A program made the position numbers and the translations under genes. A model generated the notes under the pieces. It did not search any database. It saw only the letters and a list, made by a program, of their open reading frames with translations, and was not told the origin of the DNA. Shown in pieces: positions 8,465 through 16,156 of a DNA stretch of 54,066 bases. Each line of letters opens with the position of its first letter. Position 1 is the stretch's first letter. The DNA is from JAVBKE01 sp031554215 (GTDB lineage: Bacteria > Bacillota > Bacilli > JARBTR01), in assembly GCA_031554215.1 (NCBI GenBank), contig JAVBKF010000036.1:1-54066 (forward strand). Reading direction: 5' to 3'.

Positions 8465-8556
8465 TTGACAGTTTATAAAGCGCTAGCTGTAATGTTTCAG
8501 TTTGGAATATTTATTTAACGCTTTGTTCACTGATTGTAGTCGTTTTAAAACCATAA
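8465..8556 (+). pseudogene. Frameshifted holin-like toxin (type I toxin-antitoxin relic)
   Basis: From a TTG at 8465, with AAGGGAG 9 nt upstream, the frame reads MTVYKALAVMFQFGIFI and stops at 8516. In the -1 frame from 8509 the text continues as IYLTLCSLIVVVLKP and stops at 8554-8556. Joined, the two pieces give a single-helix peptide of about 30 residues with the N-terminal (S/T)VYxAL..M..FG pattern and short hydrophobic helix typical of the putative holin-like toxins (Hol-Tox/TxpA type). The break falls where homologues have an uninterrupted helix, so one base was gained or lost. Programmed frameshifting is conceivable: the junction has the T-rich stretch TTTATTTAA. Decay is more likely. 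Confidence 0.5.
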
Positions 8557-8840
8557 CAAAAAAGTAAAAACGCTCCTGCACGTGGAACCGTTTTCACCCT
8601 AGGTAAGAAATATCTATATAGCTAAATCCCGCTTAGAGTGGACTTTTGCTGAATCTGGAGCGATGTTGACGCATCGTTCCTTTTCAATGTAATCACAACA
8701 CGTTGATTTTATTCGTCAAGTGAAAGTTGCTAGCATTCAACTATCCTTATGTGCGCGCTATAATACTTTAGCCAATAAATAAAGACAGTGACAGGATTAC
8801 AACTGTTTGCAGAGAAGAAAAAAATGATAATGAACGAAAA
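8557..8840. other. Gap between toxin relic and uppP
   Basis: No gene. An A-rich tail follows the toxin relic. This is the zone where the antisense RNA of a type I system would be encoded, but I could not identify a convincing antisense promoter. Confidence 0.3.
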
Positions 8841-8869
8841 GAAAAAAGCAGTGAAGCGCTGCTTTTTTC
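8841..8869 (-). terminator. uppP terminator
   Basis: A perfect 11-bp stem, GAAAAAAGCAG (8841-8851) and CTGCTTTTTTC (8859-8869), lies 12 nt past the uppP stop on the minus strand. The A/T-rich outer stem provides the U-tract in both directions. Confidence 0.8.
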
Positions 8870-8881
8870 TGGGAGTTTGAA

Positions 8882-9664
8882 TTAAAGGATTAACCACCAA
8901 ACAAAAATCGCTAGTACGAAGCGGTAGATGGCGAATGGTGTTAGCTTGAGCTTCTTCAATATTTTCAGGAATGTCACGATTGAAAATAGGGCAACAATAA
9001 ATGAAACAATGAAGCCGACAGCATACATCTGAAGGTCCTGAGAGTCGAGCGTGCCTGCCACGCCAAGTAAATCGACACCACTTGCGCCCACCATCATTGG
9101 AATGGCGATAATGAAAGTGAAGTCAGCTGCCGTTTTGTGATCGGTACCAGCAAGAATACCACCAGACATCGTAGAACCTGACCGTGAAAATCCTGGAATT
9201 AATGCGAAACATTGAAATAAGCCAATGGTTAGTGCCTGTTTATAGGTAACCTGGTCGAGAGTCGTTGCTGTTGTTTTGATTTGTGGTTTTCTTGATTCTG
9301 CAAAAATCATTAAAATACCGCCCAGTATTAGTGATATTGCAACGGTTTGGACACTAAATAGTGATTTGATGAGGTCATGAAAAATGAGCCCGACAATACT
9401 TGCTGGCAAACAGGCGATGAAGATATGTACAAAATTAAACTTGTCCATTCTGAACTTGAAAAGTGAGAATAGCACGCGCCAATAGTAAACGGCTGCTGCC
9501 AAAATGGCTCCTAGCTGAATAAAGATTTCAAATGTATCCGCCTTTGGTCCTTCAAAATTTAATAGATGTCCGGCTAAGATGAGGTGACCAGTCGATGAAA
9601 CGGGAATAAATTCTGTTAAACCCTCAACGATTCCCATGATAATTGCAATAATAATTGGATCCAT
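8882..9664 (-). CDS. uppP: Undecaprenyl-diphosphatase UppP (BacA family)
   Basis: A 260-residue, multi-helix membrane protein of the BacA/UppP family. It carries the two signature blocks: EGLTEFIPVSSTGHLIL near residues 14-30, with the catalytic glutamate-rich and PVSSTGH motif, and the second motif PGFSRSGSTMSGG near 157-169. It dephosphorylates undecaprenyl pyrophosphate to recycle the lipid carrier of peptidoglycan synthesis and is the classic bacitracin-tolerance gene. The start is ATG 9664 behind GGGAGAG. It is monocistronic, with a terminator right after the stop. A Bce-type peptide-resistance module, acting on the same lipid cycle, lies 13 kb away. Confidence 0.95.
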   Translation of the reverse strand: MDPIIIAIIMGIVEGLTEFIPVSSTGHLILAGHLLNFEGPKADTFEIFIQLGAILAAAVYYWRVLFSLFKFRMDKFNFVHIFIACLPASIVGLIFHDLIKSLFSVQTVAISLILGGILMIFAESRKPQIKTTATTLDQVTYKQALTIGLFQCFALIPGFSRSGSTMSGGILAGTDHKTAADFTFIIAIPMMVGASGVDLLGVAGTLDSQDLQMYAVGFIVSFIVALFSIVTFLKILKKLKLTPFAIYRFVLAIFVWWLIL

Positions 9665-9746
9665 AATTCTCTCCCGTTCAAATAGATAGATTTTTATAAG
9701 GGTATCTTAGAATAGTACCATTAATGCTACATTAAAAAACAAATGG

Positions 9747-9838
9747 TTAATCATTCGCTGATGACAGAATACGATTGATTAAGATAAAGCTTTCGGCAAC
9801 CAAAACTACTTGTTACTAAAACAACACCTTAATCAATC
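9747..9838. repeat. Three mutually pairing repeats upstream of the YtvI-like gene
   Basis: Three copies of one element alternate in direction: TTAATCATTCG (9747-9757), CGATTGATTAA (9772-9782) and CTTAATCAATC (9828-9838). The middle copy can pair with the first (10 of 11) or, extended by one base, with the third (11 of 11), so two exclusive hairpins are possible. An A-rich run follows at 9842-9860. No T-tract is present in either direction. The function is unknown; it could be an RNA switch or a protein-binding cluster. Confidence 0.5.
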
Positions 9839-9969
9839 ATACAAAAAAAAAAAGAAAAAGCAATGAAATTTTTGCAAAATTGATTTAGAATGATAGTAGC
9901 GCCCTTTTCATATAATTTGTGGAGTTAGCATATCAAGACCACAAAGTATATGTGAAGGAGTAATACAAT

Positions 9970-11001
9970 TTGCTGAAAAAATGGATTTTTGTAGGCGTTA
10001 TTGCACTATTGATTGTATGCTTGATCCCACATAGTTTACCATTTGTATTTGCTTTTATGACAGCAATTGTGTTTGAGGGTATTGTTAAGCGGTTAATGGG
10101 AAAATTTAAGGTGAACCGGTTATCGGCTATTTGTATCATCATGACCATCTATATGGCGATTATTGGTGGTGCAACCTATTATCTGATAACAGTAGCAGCA
10201 GAGCAGATCATGCTATTTTCTGCGAATGTCCCATCGCTTGCGAGTCAGTTTTATGATACAGTAGTTTTACCGCTATTAAAACAGTGGCAGGAATACACAA
10301 AGGATTTGCCACCAACGGTACAAACGGCTTTTCTTCAAGTGACAAATAGTCTTCCAGCAACAATTAACGGAGCTACTAGGAATTTCGGCGTTGCGCTGTT
10401 TAATATAGTCGCAAACGTTCCGGCTTTTCTGTTAAAGTTATTGATCTATTTAATCGCTGTATTCTTTGTTTGTATGGAATTACCGCAAATTAAGCGTGGA
10501 TTTGAGTCACTCCTTTCAGATAAGACGAAAGAACGTTTGCATCTTGTCATGAAACAGTTGAAAATTGCAACGATTGGCTATCTCAAAACACAGACTATCT
10601 TAAGTACAATGACATTTCTACTCGTCTTTGCTACCTTATATGTGGTTGATGCGCCGTTTAAGCTGTTTCTAGCTTGTCTTATCACGTTCTTTGATATATT
10701 GCCCGTAGTAGGGATTGGTTCGATATTCGTGCCATGGGGCGTTGTCTCTTATATGCTGGGTGACGAGCGAACTGCGGTTATTTTGTTGTTTATGTTCGTG
10801 TTCGTTACGATTGTCCGGCGCATTGTTGAGCCGAAGTTGCTGTCGTTGAACATTGGTATTTCACCACTTGCAGCACTCGTTAGTCTCTACATTGGATTTG
10901 AAATTGTCGGGTTTATCGGTGTGTTTATTGGACCAGGGCTTATTATTATTTTTAATACGCTAGTACGAACAAAAGTGATACGCTTTAATTGGAAGTTCTA
11001 A
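9970..11001 (+). CDS. AI-2E/UPF0118-family membrane protein, YtvI-like
   Basis: A 343-residue, helix-rich integral membrane protein of the AI-2E family transporter (UPF0118) fold, closest in pattern to the B. subtilis sporulation membrane protein YtvI. Two N-terminal helices are followed by a soluble amphipathic region (about 80-150), then helices that include the family's conserved DILPVVGIGSIFVPWG block (about 243-258) and a C-terminal PGLIIIF segment. The start is TTG 9970 with GAAGGAG and a 9-nt gap; no better ATG lies nearby. The family includes putative permeases and ion antiporters, and the substrate cannot be told from sequence. It is followed by a SEDS-family gene in the same direction, probably transcribed separately. 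Confidence 0.78.
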   Translation: MLKKWIFVGVIALLIVCLIPHSLPFVFAFMTAIVFEGIVKRLMGKFKVNRLSAICIIMTIYMAIIGGATYYLITVAAEQIMLFSANVPSLASQFYDTVVLPLLKQWQEYTKDLPPTVQTAFLQVTNSLPATINGATRNFGVALFNIVANVPAFLLKLLIYLIAVFFVCMELPQIKRGFESLLSDKTKERLHLVMKQLKIATIGYLKTQTILSTMTFLLVFATLYVVDAPFKLFLACLITFFDILPVVGIGSIFVPWGVVSYMLGDERTAVILLFMFVFVTIVRRIVEPKLLSLNIGISPLAALVSLYIGFEIVGFIGVFIGPGLIIIFNTLVRTKVIRFNWKF

Positions 11002-11138
11002 ATAAGCAGTTAGATTACTTATGAATATATTTTGTTGAAACGGTACGCGGCTTAGGCTGATTTTTAGTGCCTCATCCTATTCTTTTTCGGAATTCCTAAA
11101 GAGAACCCAGTAAGATATACATATTGGTTGTCATGAGG

Positions 11139-11167
11139 TTTAAAGAAAGTTGCAGCACTTCTATAGA
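11139..11167 (+). promoter_or_regulatory. Possible promoter of the SEDS gene
   Basis: TTTAAA (11139-11144), a 17-nt spacer and TATAGA (11162-11167). Transcription would start only about 15 nt before the ATG at 11189, so the call is weak. Confidence 0.35.
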
Positions 11168-11188
11168 TAGGAATTATTGGTGAAGTAA

Positions 11189-12349
11189 ATGAGTGAAAAT
11201 AAAGTAATTTCCAGAATTGATTACGGGCAATTATTTATCGTGTCGTTGCTCGGTTTTATCGGACTAGCAGCCATTTTTAGTGCACAACAAAATTCAGTTT
11301 ATGATATGAACTTTTTTAAAAAACAGGCAGTTTTCTATATTATTGGCTTCTTCATTGCCTTTGTGGTAATGCAGTTTGATGCCGACCAATTACTAAAGGC
11401 ATCCTGGTATTTGTATGGCATTGGTGTGGCCTCATTGGCGTTATTAATTGTTGCGCCGGAAAGTCTGGCGCCAGAGAAGAATGGCGCGCATCTGTGGTTT
11501 GATCTCGGACCCGTCTCGCTACAGCCCTCGGAATTTATGAAGATATTCCTCATTATTGGACTGGCGGCTGTGATTCATAGGCACCATCTTCAATACGAGT
11601 TGAAAACGATGCGCACGGATTTGGCTTTACTTGGTAAGTTGCTCCTTGTGACTGGTGCCCCACTCCTCCTTGTGATTCGTGAGGACCTTGGGACATCGCT
11701 TGTATTTATGGCAATTTTCGCTGGAATGGTACTCGTTTCAGGTATCACATGGCGCTTGCTACTGCCGCTATTCTCAAGTGTGATATTTCTGATTGCTGGC
11801 ATTCTCTTTTTGGTGCTGGAGCATCCAGAGGTGATAGAAAAGTATACAAACGTGAAGCAATACCAATTAGAGCGGATATATTCATGGCGCGATCCATATA
11901 ATACACCATCAAATTCAAGCTACCAATTGATTCGTTCAATTGAAGCAATTGGTTCGGGTGAAGTGACAGGAAAGGGATTTCAGAATAAAGAAGTATTCAT
12001 TCCCGAAGCGCATTCTGATTTTATCTTTGCTGTCATTGGTGAGGAATTTGGTTTCTTAGGTGGTAGTTTTGTCATCATGCTTTACTTTAGCTTGATTTTC
12101 ACATGGACAAGGATAGCACTGGAGACAACATTCGATTTTAACTCCTATATATGTGCTGGCGTGATCAGTATGTTCACTTTTCATGTATTCCAAAATATCG
12201 GTATGTGCATTGGTCTGATGCCGATTACTGGGATTCCGCTACCATTCCTCAGCTATGGGGGGAGTTCATTGTGGGGGAGCATGATGGCGCTTGGACTCAT
12301 TTTTAGTATTCGCTACCATCATAAGGTCTATATGTTCTCGAACCTGTAA
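11189..12349 (+). CDS. SEDS-family peptidoglycan glycosyltransferase, RodA/FtsW type
   Basis: A 386-residue polytopic membrane protein of the SEDS family, about ten helices. It shows GAHLWFDLGPVSLQPSEFMK (about 99-118), the catalytic loop with the essential aspartate in PEAHSDFIFAVIGEEFGFLG (D277), and the terminal FLSYGGSS motif. SEDS proteins polymerise lipid II together with a class B penicillin-binding protein. The length and the ISRIDYG start favour a RodA-like paralogue over FtsW, but several paralogues exist in Bacilli and no cognate transpeptidase gene lies nearby to decide. A hairpin with seven T ends the transcript just before ylmH. Confidence 0.87.
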   Translation: MSENKVISRIDYGQLFIVSLLGFIGLAAIFSAQQNSVYDMNFFKKQAVFYIIGFFIAFVVMQFDADQLLKASWYLYGIGVASLALLIVAPESLAPEKNGAHLWFDLGPVSLQPSEFMKIFLIIGLAAVIHRHHLQYELKTMRTDLALLGKLLLVTGAPLLLVIREDLGTSLVFMAIFAGMVLVSGITWRLLLPLFSSVIFLIAGILFLVLEHPEVIEKYTNVKQYQLERIYSWRDPYNTPSNSSYQLIRSIEAIGSGEVTGKGFQNKEVFIPEAHSDFIFAVIGEEFGFLGGSFVIMLYFSLIFTWTRIALETTFDFNSYICAGVISMFTFHVFQNIGMCIGLMPITGIPLPFLSYGGSSLWGSMMALGLIFSIRYHHKVYMFSNL

Positions 12350-12398
12350 ATGAGGGCTGCTAGCCGCTTTCTAGGCGATATTGAATAAAACAAATACA

Positions 12399-12430
12399 GA
12401 TGCGGTTACTTGTGAATCGTATCTTTTTTT
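12399..12430 (+). terminator. Terminator-like hairpin abutting the ylmH ribosome site
   Basis: GATGCGGTT (12399-12407) pairs fully, with two G-U, to AATCGTATC (12415-12423) around a 7-nt loop, and seven T follow (12424-12430). Only about three bases separate the T-run from the ylmH Shine-Dalgarno (AAAAGGAG), leaving no room for a downstream promoter. ylmH must be reached by read-through or be controlled here. Confidence 0.65.
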
Positions 12431-12446
12431 ATAAAAGGAGTAATCA

Positions 12447-13223
12447 ATGACAATTTATCAACATTTTCGGAAAGATGAGCAAAGCTTTATTGATAAAATC
12501 CTCGGGTTTAATGATTGGGTAATAACGAGTTCTCGTCCTAAATTACTCGATTTTCTAACACCAAGAGAGCAAATGATTGTTCAGTCTCTTGTTGCTAGGG
12601 AAGAGCTACTTGTGGCAGTGTTTTATCCAGATAATGACCATGTGGAACGGAAGCGGTGTATCATTGCGCCAAACGTTTATCAACAGTCGGAGCAGGATTT
12701 TGCGGTTGTTGCCTTCCGGTTGGAATATGCAGCGAAGTTTGCTAATTTAACGCATAAGCATGTTCTCGGAACACTGATGTCTCTTGGTGTAGACCGTGGT
12801 AAGTTTGGGGATATTTATGTCCATGATGGAACGATTGATATCATTGCCGTCAAAGAATTTTCTGATTTTGTTGCCGCGAATGTAGACAGGGTAGGGCCGG
12901 CTGCTGTTCGGGTTAGTCCAATTGATTTGGCAGCAGTAAAAGTGGTGGTTGAAGCTTGGCAGGAGCGTGTAATCTTGGTGAGCTCACTCAGACTTGATGC
13001 TTTGATTGCAGAGATACTGAGGGTTTCTCGCCAGAAAAGCCAGCAGATAATTGACAAGGAGAAAGTGAAAGTGAATTGGCAATCCGCCCTCGATAATTCG
13101 TTTGAGGTTGGTGTGGATGATATCCTGTCTATCAGGGGATTCGGCCGCGTCAAGATTTTGCAGATTGATGGTCAAACAAAGAAATTAAAGTGGCGCGTTG
13201 TGATTGGTGAACTGAAAGCCTAA
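12447..13223 (+). CDS. ylmH: YlmH, S4-domain RNA-binding protein
   Basis: A 258-residue soluble protein. The N-terminal 180 residues form the YlmH-specific domain (FLTPREQ and LGVDRGKFGDI motifs near 35-120). The C-terminal S4 RNA-binding domain (about 181-245) has the pattern SLRLDALIAEILRVSRQKSQ. Recent work on B. subtilis links YlmH to ribosome-associated quality control, binding stalled large subunits. Usually the gene lies in the ylmDEFGH-divIVA division cluster; here it stands alone behind a SEDS gene. It starts at ATG 12447 with AAAAGGAG. A bidirectional terminator separates it from rpsD. Confidence 0.9.
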   Translation: MTIYQHFRKDEQSFIDKILGFNDWVITSSRPKLLDFLTPREQMIVQSLVAREELLVAVFYPDNDHVERKRCIIAPNVYQQSEQDFAVVAFRLEYAAKFANLTHKHVLGTLMSLGVDRGKFGDIYVHDGTIDIIAVKEFSDFVAANVDRVGPAAVRVSPIDLAAVKVVVEAWQERVILVSSLRLDALIAEILRVSRQKSQQIIDKEKVKVNWQSALDNSFEVGVDDILSIRGFGRVKILQIDGQTKKLKWRVVIGELKA

Positions 13224-13270
13224 TATGTGTTCTAGAAAATCAGACTGAATGATTGGGTAAGTGGAAATAA

Positions 13271-13311
13271 GAAAAACTCGAAGAATTGCGTAGCAATTTT
13301 CCGAGTTTTTC
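13271..13311. terminator. Bidirectional terminator between ylmH and rpsD
   Basis: Arms GAAAAACTCG and CGAGTTTTTC enclose an inner GAATTGC/GCAATTT stem around a 3-nt loop, giving a nearly continuous hairpin with A- and T-rich ends. It serves convergent ylmH (plus) and rpsD (minus), lying 48 nt after one stop and 7 nt after the other. Confidence 0.85.
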
Positions 13312-13317
13312 TGTTTA

Positions 13318-13920
13318 TTAACGTGAGTAGAATTCAACGATTAACGATTCGTTAATTTCAAGTGGCATTTCAGAACGTTCAGGTAGTCGGTTGAAAGTAC
13401 CTTCTAGCTTATTCGCATCGAAAGTAAGAAACTCTGGTACGAAAACAGCTAGTTCTAAAGATTCCTTCACAATTGACAAGTTAAGTGATTTCTCACGGAT
13501 ACCGATCACTTGTCCATTTGCTAAACGGTATGAAGGAATATCAACACGACGGCCATTTACAGTGATGTGTCCATGGTTGACTAGCTGACGTGCTTGGCGG
13601 CGCGTACGAGCAAGACCTAAACGATAAACAACGTTGTCGAGTCTTGACTCAAGTAGTGCCATGAAGTTTTCACCGTGCTTGCCAGCCATTTTAGCTGATT
13701 TAGTAAATGTGTTCTTGAATTGACGCTCACTCACACCAAACATGTGGCGAAGCTTTTGCTTTTCATTTAATTGTAGTCCGTACTCAGACATTTTCTTACG
13801 CTGAGTAGGTCCGTGTTGTCCTGGGATGTAAGGACGTCTTGACAATTCTTTTCCTGTGCCGCTAAGAGATAATCCTACTCGGCGGGACAGTTTCCAACTT
13901 GGTCCAGTATAACGAGACAT
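13318..13920 (-). CDS. rpsD: 30S ribosomal protein S4
   Basis: A 200-residue S4 protein. It starts MSRYTGPSWKLSRRVGLSLSGTGKEL, as S4 of Bacilli does, has the S4 RNA-binding domain from about residue 90 (SRLDNVVYRLGLARTRRQARQLVNHGHI) and ends in the short basic tail FYSR. It nucleates 30S assembly on 16S rRNA. The start is ATG 13920 with AAGGAGGAG; an upstream in-frame extension has no ribosome site and does not match the family. As in B. subtilis, the gene stands alone, outside the alpha operon, behind a long leader that probably carries the S4 autoregulatory site. Confidence 0.97.
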   Translation of the reverse strand: MSRYTGPSWKLSRRVGLSLSGTGKELSRRPYIPGQHGPTQRKKMSEYGLQLNEKQKLRHMFGVSERQFKNTFTKSAKMAGKHGENFMALLESRLDNVVYRLGLARTRRQARQLVNHGHITVNGRRVDIPSYRLANGQVIGIREKSLNLSIVKESLELAVFVPEFLTFDANKLEGTFNRLPERSEMPLEINESLIVEFYSR

Positions 13921-14183
13921 ATAGTGTCTCCTCCTTAGAGTTTTTATTTTTTGCCAGCGACCTATTTTAGAAAATAAGCAACTAAGCGCCACTTTTTGTA
14001 TACCAATAAGGCAGACAAAAAGTGTTGGTAAAATAAAAACGAACGTAACTAGCAGACATCACCATTTCGTTTCATGTATCTTCGCCTTCGCAGCAGCGGG
14101 TTACAGGATACACCATTAGGGACCCCCCTAAGGAACGAACTAGCCAATATTGCCATCACATAGGCTGCGTTATTTTACACAAT
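13921..14183 (-). promoter_or_regulatory. rpsD mRNA leader, probable S4 autoregulatory RNA
   Basis: About 260 nt separate the predicted start of transcription from the rpsD ATG, with no open frame of note. It contains a perfect 10-bp hairpin, CACTTTTTGT/ACAAAAAGTG (13990-13999 and 14015-14024), plus GC-rich segments around 14090-14140 that look structured. B. subtilis rpsD is known to be repressed by S4 binding to its leader. The regulation here is inferred from position and length. I did not match base by base to the Rfam model. Confidence 0.5.
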
Positions 14184-14189
14184 CTCCAT

Positions 14190-14217
14190 TTTATAATAGT
14201 TTGCATACTAAAGTCAA
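14190..14217 (-). promoter_or_regulatory. rpsD promoter
   Basis: On the minus strand TTGACT (14212-14217), a 16-nt spacer and TATAAA (14190-14195). It is the best match upstream of rpsD and would place the start of the mRNA near 14183. Confidence 0.6.
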
Positions 14218-14220
14218 TAG

Positions 14221-14648
14221 GTATTTGTCGAGGGAAAATAGTTCGAGTGCGTGTGTGAGACCTGTTAATAAAGTTGCGTATGGCGCTAACATTTCCACCT
14301 ATTTCAAGAGACCTGGTTAAAAACGATTAGCACATTACTCTAGCTACTTCAGATGTTTCCTGGTTTTTAGGACTGGTAATTGTCACTTTATCTGGTTGCA
14401 AGTATGCTTTAACTGGTATATGCAGACTGTTGTTTTTAAAATTGTAAAAACGTGATGGAAGTCAATTGGGAATAGTGATACAATATCTATGTCCAAATTC
14501 AGCATCAGTAAATCGGTGAATTGAAGCAGTGCAAATAGGTGGTTTCAAAAGTAAAAGATGTTCGGGACGCTTCTTTTAGGCGTAATATAAAAGTGGGGTT
14601 TTCTGGAATAATGAGCAATCTTTGTTGCAGTATAAAGGGGGGGTTAAA
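14221..14648. other. Gap between rpsD and the DUF805 array
   Basis: No gene. A TTGCAA-17-TATGCA pair around 14397 and a TACAAT near 14480 are possible but weak promoters for the array. A small ACGC/GCGT hairpin lies near 14567-14583. Confidence 0.3.
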
Positions 14649-15059
14649 CTGTTTGGTTATTTTAAAAAGTGTTTAAAAAATTATGCGAATTTCGGTGGTA
14701 GGGCTAGAAGAAAAGAGTTTTGGATGTACAGCCTAATAATGTTTATCATCTATTCTATACTAATAACAATTATGTTACTTTCTCTAGGTTTTGCCTTGGT
14801 AGAAAAATCGACTGGTGCGCTTGTAGTGTCTGGCATATTTAGTCTTCTTACGACTATTGTTTTTTTGGCGACGCTTGTTCCTACTTTAGCAGTTACATGG
14901 AGACGATTTCAGGATCAAGACAGACATGGAGCCCTAACAGTCCTTTTTCTTGTTCCGTATATTGGCATTATCATAGTCCTAGTATTTGCTTGCTTGGAAG
15001 GAACTGCAGGCGAAAATAGTTATGGAGAAGATCCAAAAAAAGTAGCAATCACTAGCTGA
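14649..15059 (+). CDS. DUF805-family small membrane protein, copy 1
   Basis: About 136 residues. A basic N-terminus with the family motif NYANFGGRARRKEFW is followed by four hydrophobic helices and the conserved VTWRRFQDQDRHG loop, ending in GENSYGEDPK. DUF805 proteins (E. coli YhaH type) have no settled function. The start is proposed as CTG 14649, by exact alignment with copy 2: GGGGGTTAAACTGTTTGG here matches GGGGGTTAGAAGTGTTTTGG there. In-frame TTG codons at 14622 and 14625 lie upstream of the G-rich ribosome site and have none of their own. If confirmed, this is a rare CTG initiation. Confidence 0.75.
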   Translation: MFGYFKKCLKNYANFGGRARRKEFWMYSLIMFIIYSILITIMLLSLGFALVEKSTGALVVSGIFSLLTTIVFLATLVPTLAVTWRRFQDQDRHGALTVLFLVPYIGIIIVLVFACLEGTAGENSYGEDPKKVAITS

Positions 15060-15385
15060 TAGACCTTCGGATAGCCTTTGTCGTATCCCTAGTAAAGTTT
15101 CATCTATATTTGGGTTATTTTTTGAAAAAAGACGAATTTAAAAGATGCATTTGGTCATAAAATGTATGGAAAATCAAGAATGGATCATCTGTGGGAATAA
15201 ACAGGTAAAAATGATAAAACAGGTTGAGAGCATTTCGGGATATTGAAAATTATTTATGTCGCAGTTAAAATCTATGGACAGATAGTTGGTATCATATTTA
15301 CTAGCAAATACTTGCTGGTTATTGTTGCTCACAGCGTTATTTGTAGGTAGTAGATGACTGCAATAGGAAAAGGAGGGGGTTAGAA
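15060..15385. other. Gap between DUF805 copies 1 and 2
   Basis: An AT-rich stretch with no coding frame and no clear terminator or promoter. Its size, and the separate strong ribosome site of copy 2, leave open whether the copies share one transcript. Confidence 0.3.
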
Positions 15386-15781
15386 GTGTTTTGGTTTAAA
15401 AAATGTTTGAAAAATTATGCGAACTTCAAGGGAAGAGCAAGAAGAAAAGAATATTGGGTGTTTCACCTAGTCGCTACTATTATCATTTTAGCCTTGCTTT
15501 TGTTGACGTCCATATTTACCTTGCTTAACGCACTTGTGGCACAATTACTATTTTTACTTTTGACAATTGCTTTCATTCTAGCGATGGTCATTCCAGGGTT
15601 GGCAGTCAATTGGAGGAGAATGCATGATATAGATAAGTCTGGATTTTATTTTTTCCTGATCTTTATTCCATTTGTTGGAGGTATGATTAAAGCAATTCTT
15701 GCCGGGATTGAAGGTACTACAGGTGACAATAGGTTTGGTGAAGATCCAATACCTGATTCATTAGCAAGATTTGATTGCTAG
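15386..15781 (+). CDS. DUF805-family small membrane protein, copy 2
   Basis: 131 residues, four predicted helices. It has the same landmarks as its neighbours: NYANFKGRARRKEYW at about 11-25, the NWRRMHDIDKSG loop in the middle, and the C-terminal GDNRFGEDP. It begins at GTG 15386 behind AAGGAGGGGG. The N-terminal 25 codons are nearly identical at the DNA level to copy 1, so the array arose by fairly recent duplication. A decayed partial copy follows directly. Confidence 0.82.
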   Translation: MFWFKKCLKNYANFKGRARRKEYWVFHLVATIIILALLLLTSIFTLLNALVAQLLFLLLTIAFILAMVIPGLAVNWRRMHDIDKSGFYFFLIFIPFVGGMIKAILAGIEGTTGDNRFGEDPIPDSLARFDC

Positions 15782-15810
15782 TTAGTAATGGCGGCTCGAT
15801 ATTTTAAATG

Positions 15811-16025
15811 TTACAGTTGCTTTTTTTGCTAATCGTATTTGAAATAGCTATGTTTATTCCCGGTTTAGCGATTACGCAGAGACGAATGCATAATGTGGGT
15901 AAACATGTGTATCCCTTAGTCTCTTTGGGGTTATCCCTTTTATTGGTTGGATCAAAGCATTATTTTTACTTGTAAAGAAGGCCTGTAGGTGAAAATAAAT
16001 ATGGAGAAGACCCGAAACAAGGGAA
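15811..16025 (+). pseudogene. Decayed DUF805 copy
   Basis: From 15811 one frame reads as the second half of a DUF805 protein, with FIPGLAITQRRMHNVGKH matching the helix 3 and WRRMHD loop of the neighbours, then stops at about 15974. Helix 4 (FGVIPFIGWIKALF) continues in a second frame, and the family's C-terminal GENKYGEDPKQ appears in a third. The N-terminal half with the ARRKEFW motif is missing and no ribosome site is present. At least two frameshifts plus the truncation make this a dead copy. Confidence 0.72.
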
Positions 16026-16156
16026 ATTGCTTGATTATACTATTTTCCAACGAAAAAATTGAAAAATAGTAATACCTGGTCTCGTAAGCTAGAGAGAAGT
16101 TCCAAGATATGTAGCGCTAAAGTTGTAATAAAAAGTTAAAAGGAGGCGTTTAAAAG

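Noticed and set aside
13921..13992. N-terminal extension of rpsD
   Set aside because: S4 begins MSRYTGP at 13920 with a perfect ribosome site; the extension is leader RNA.
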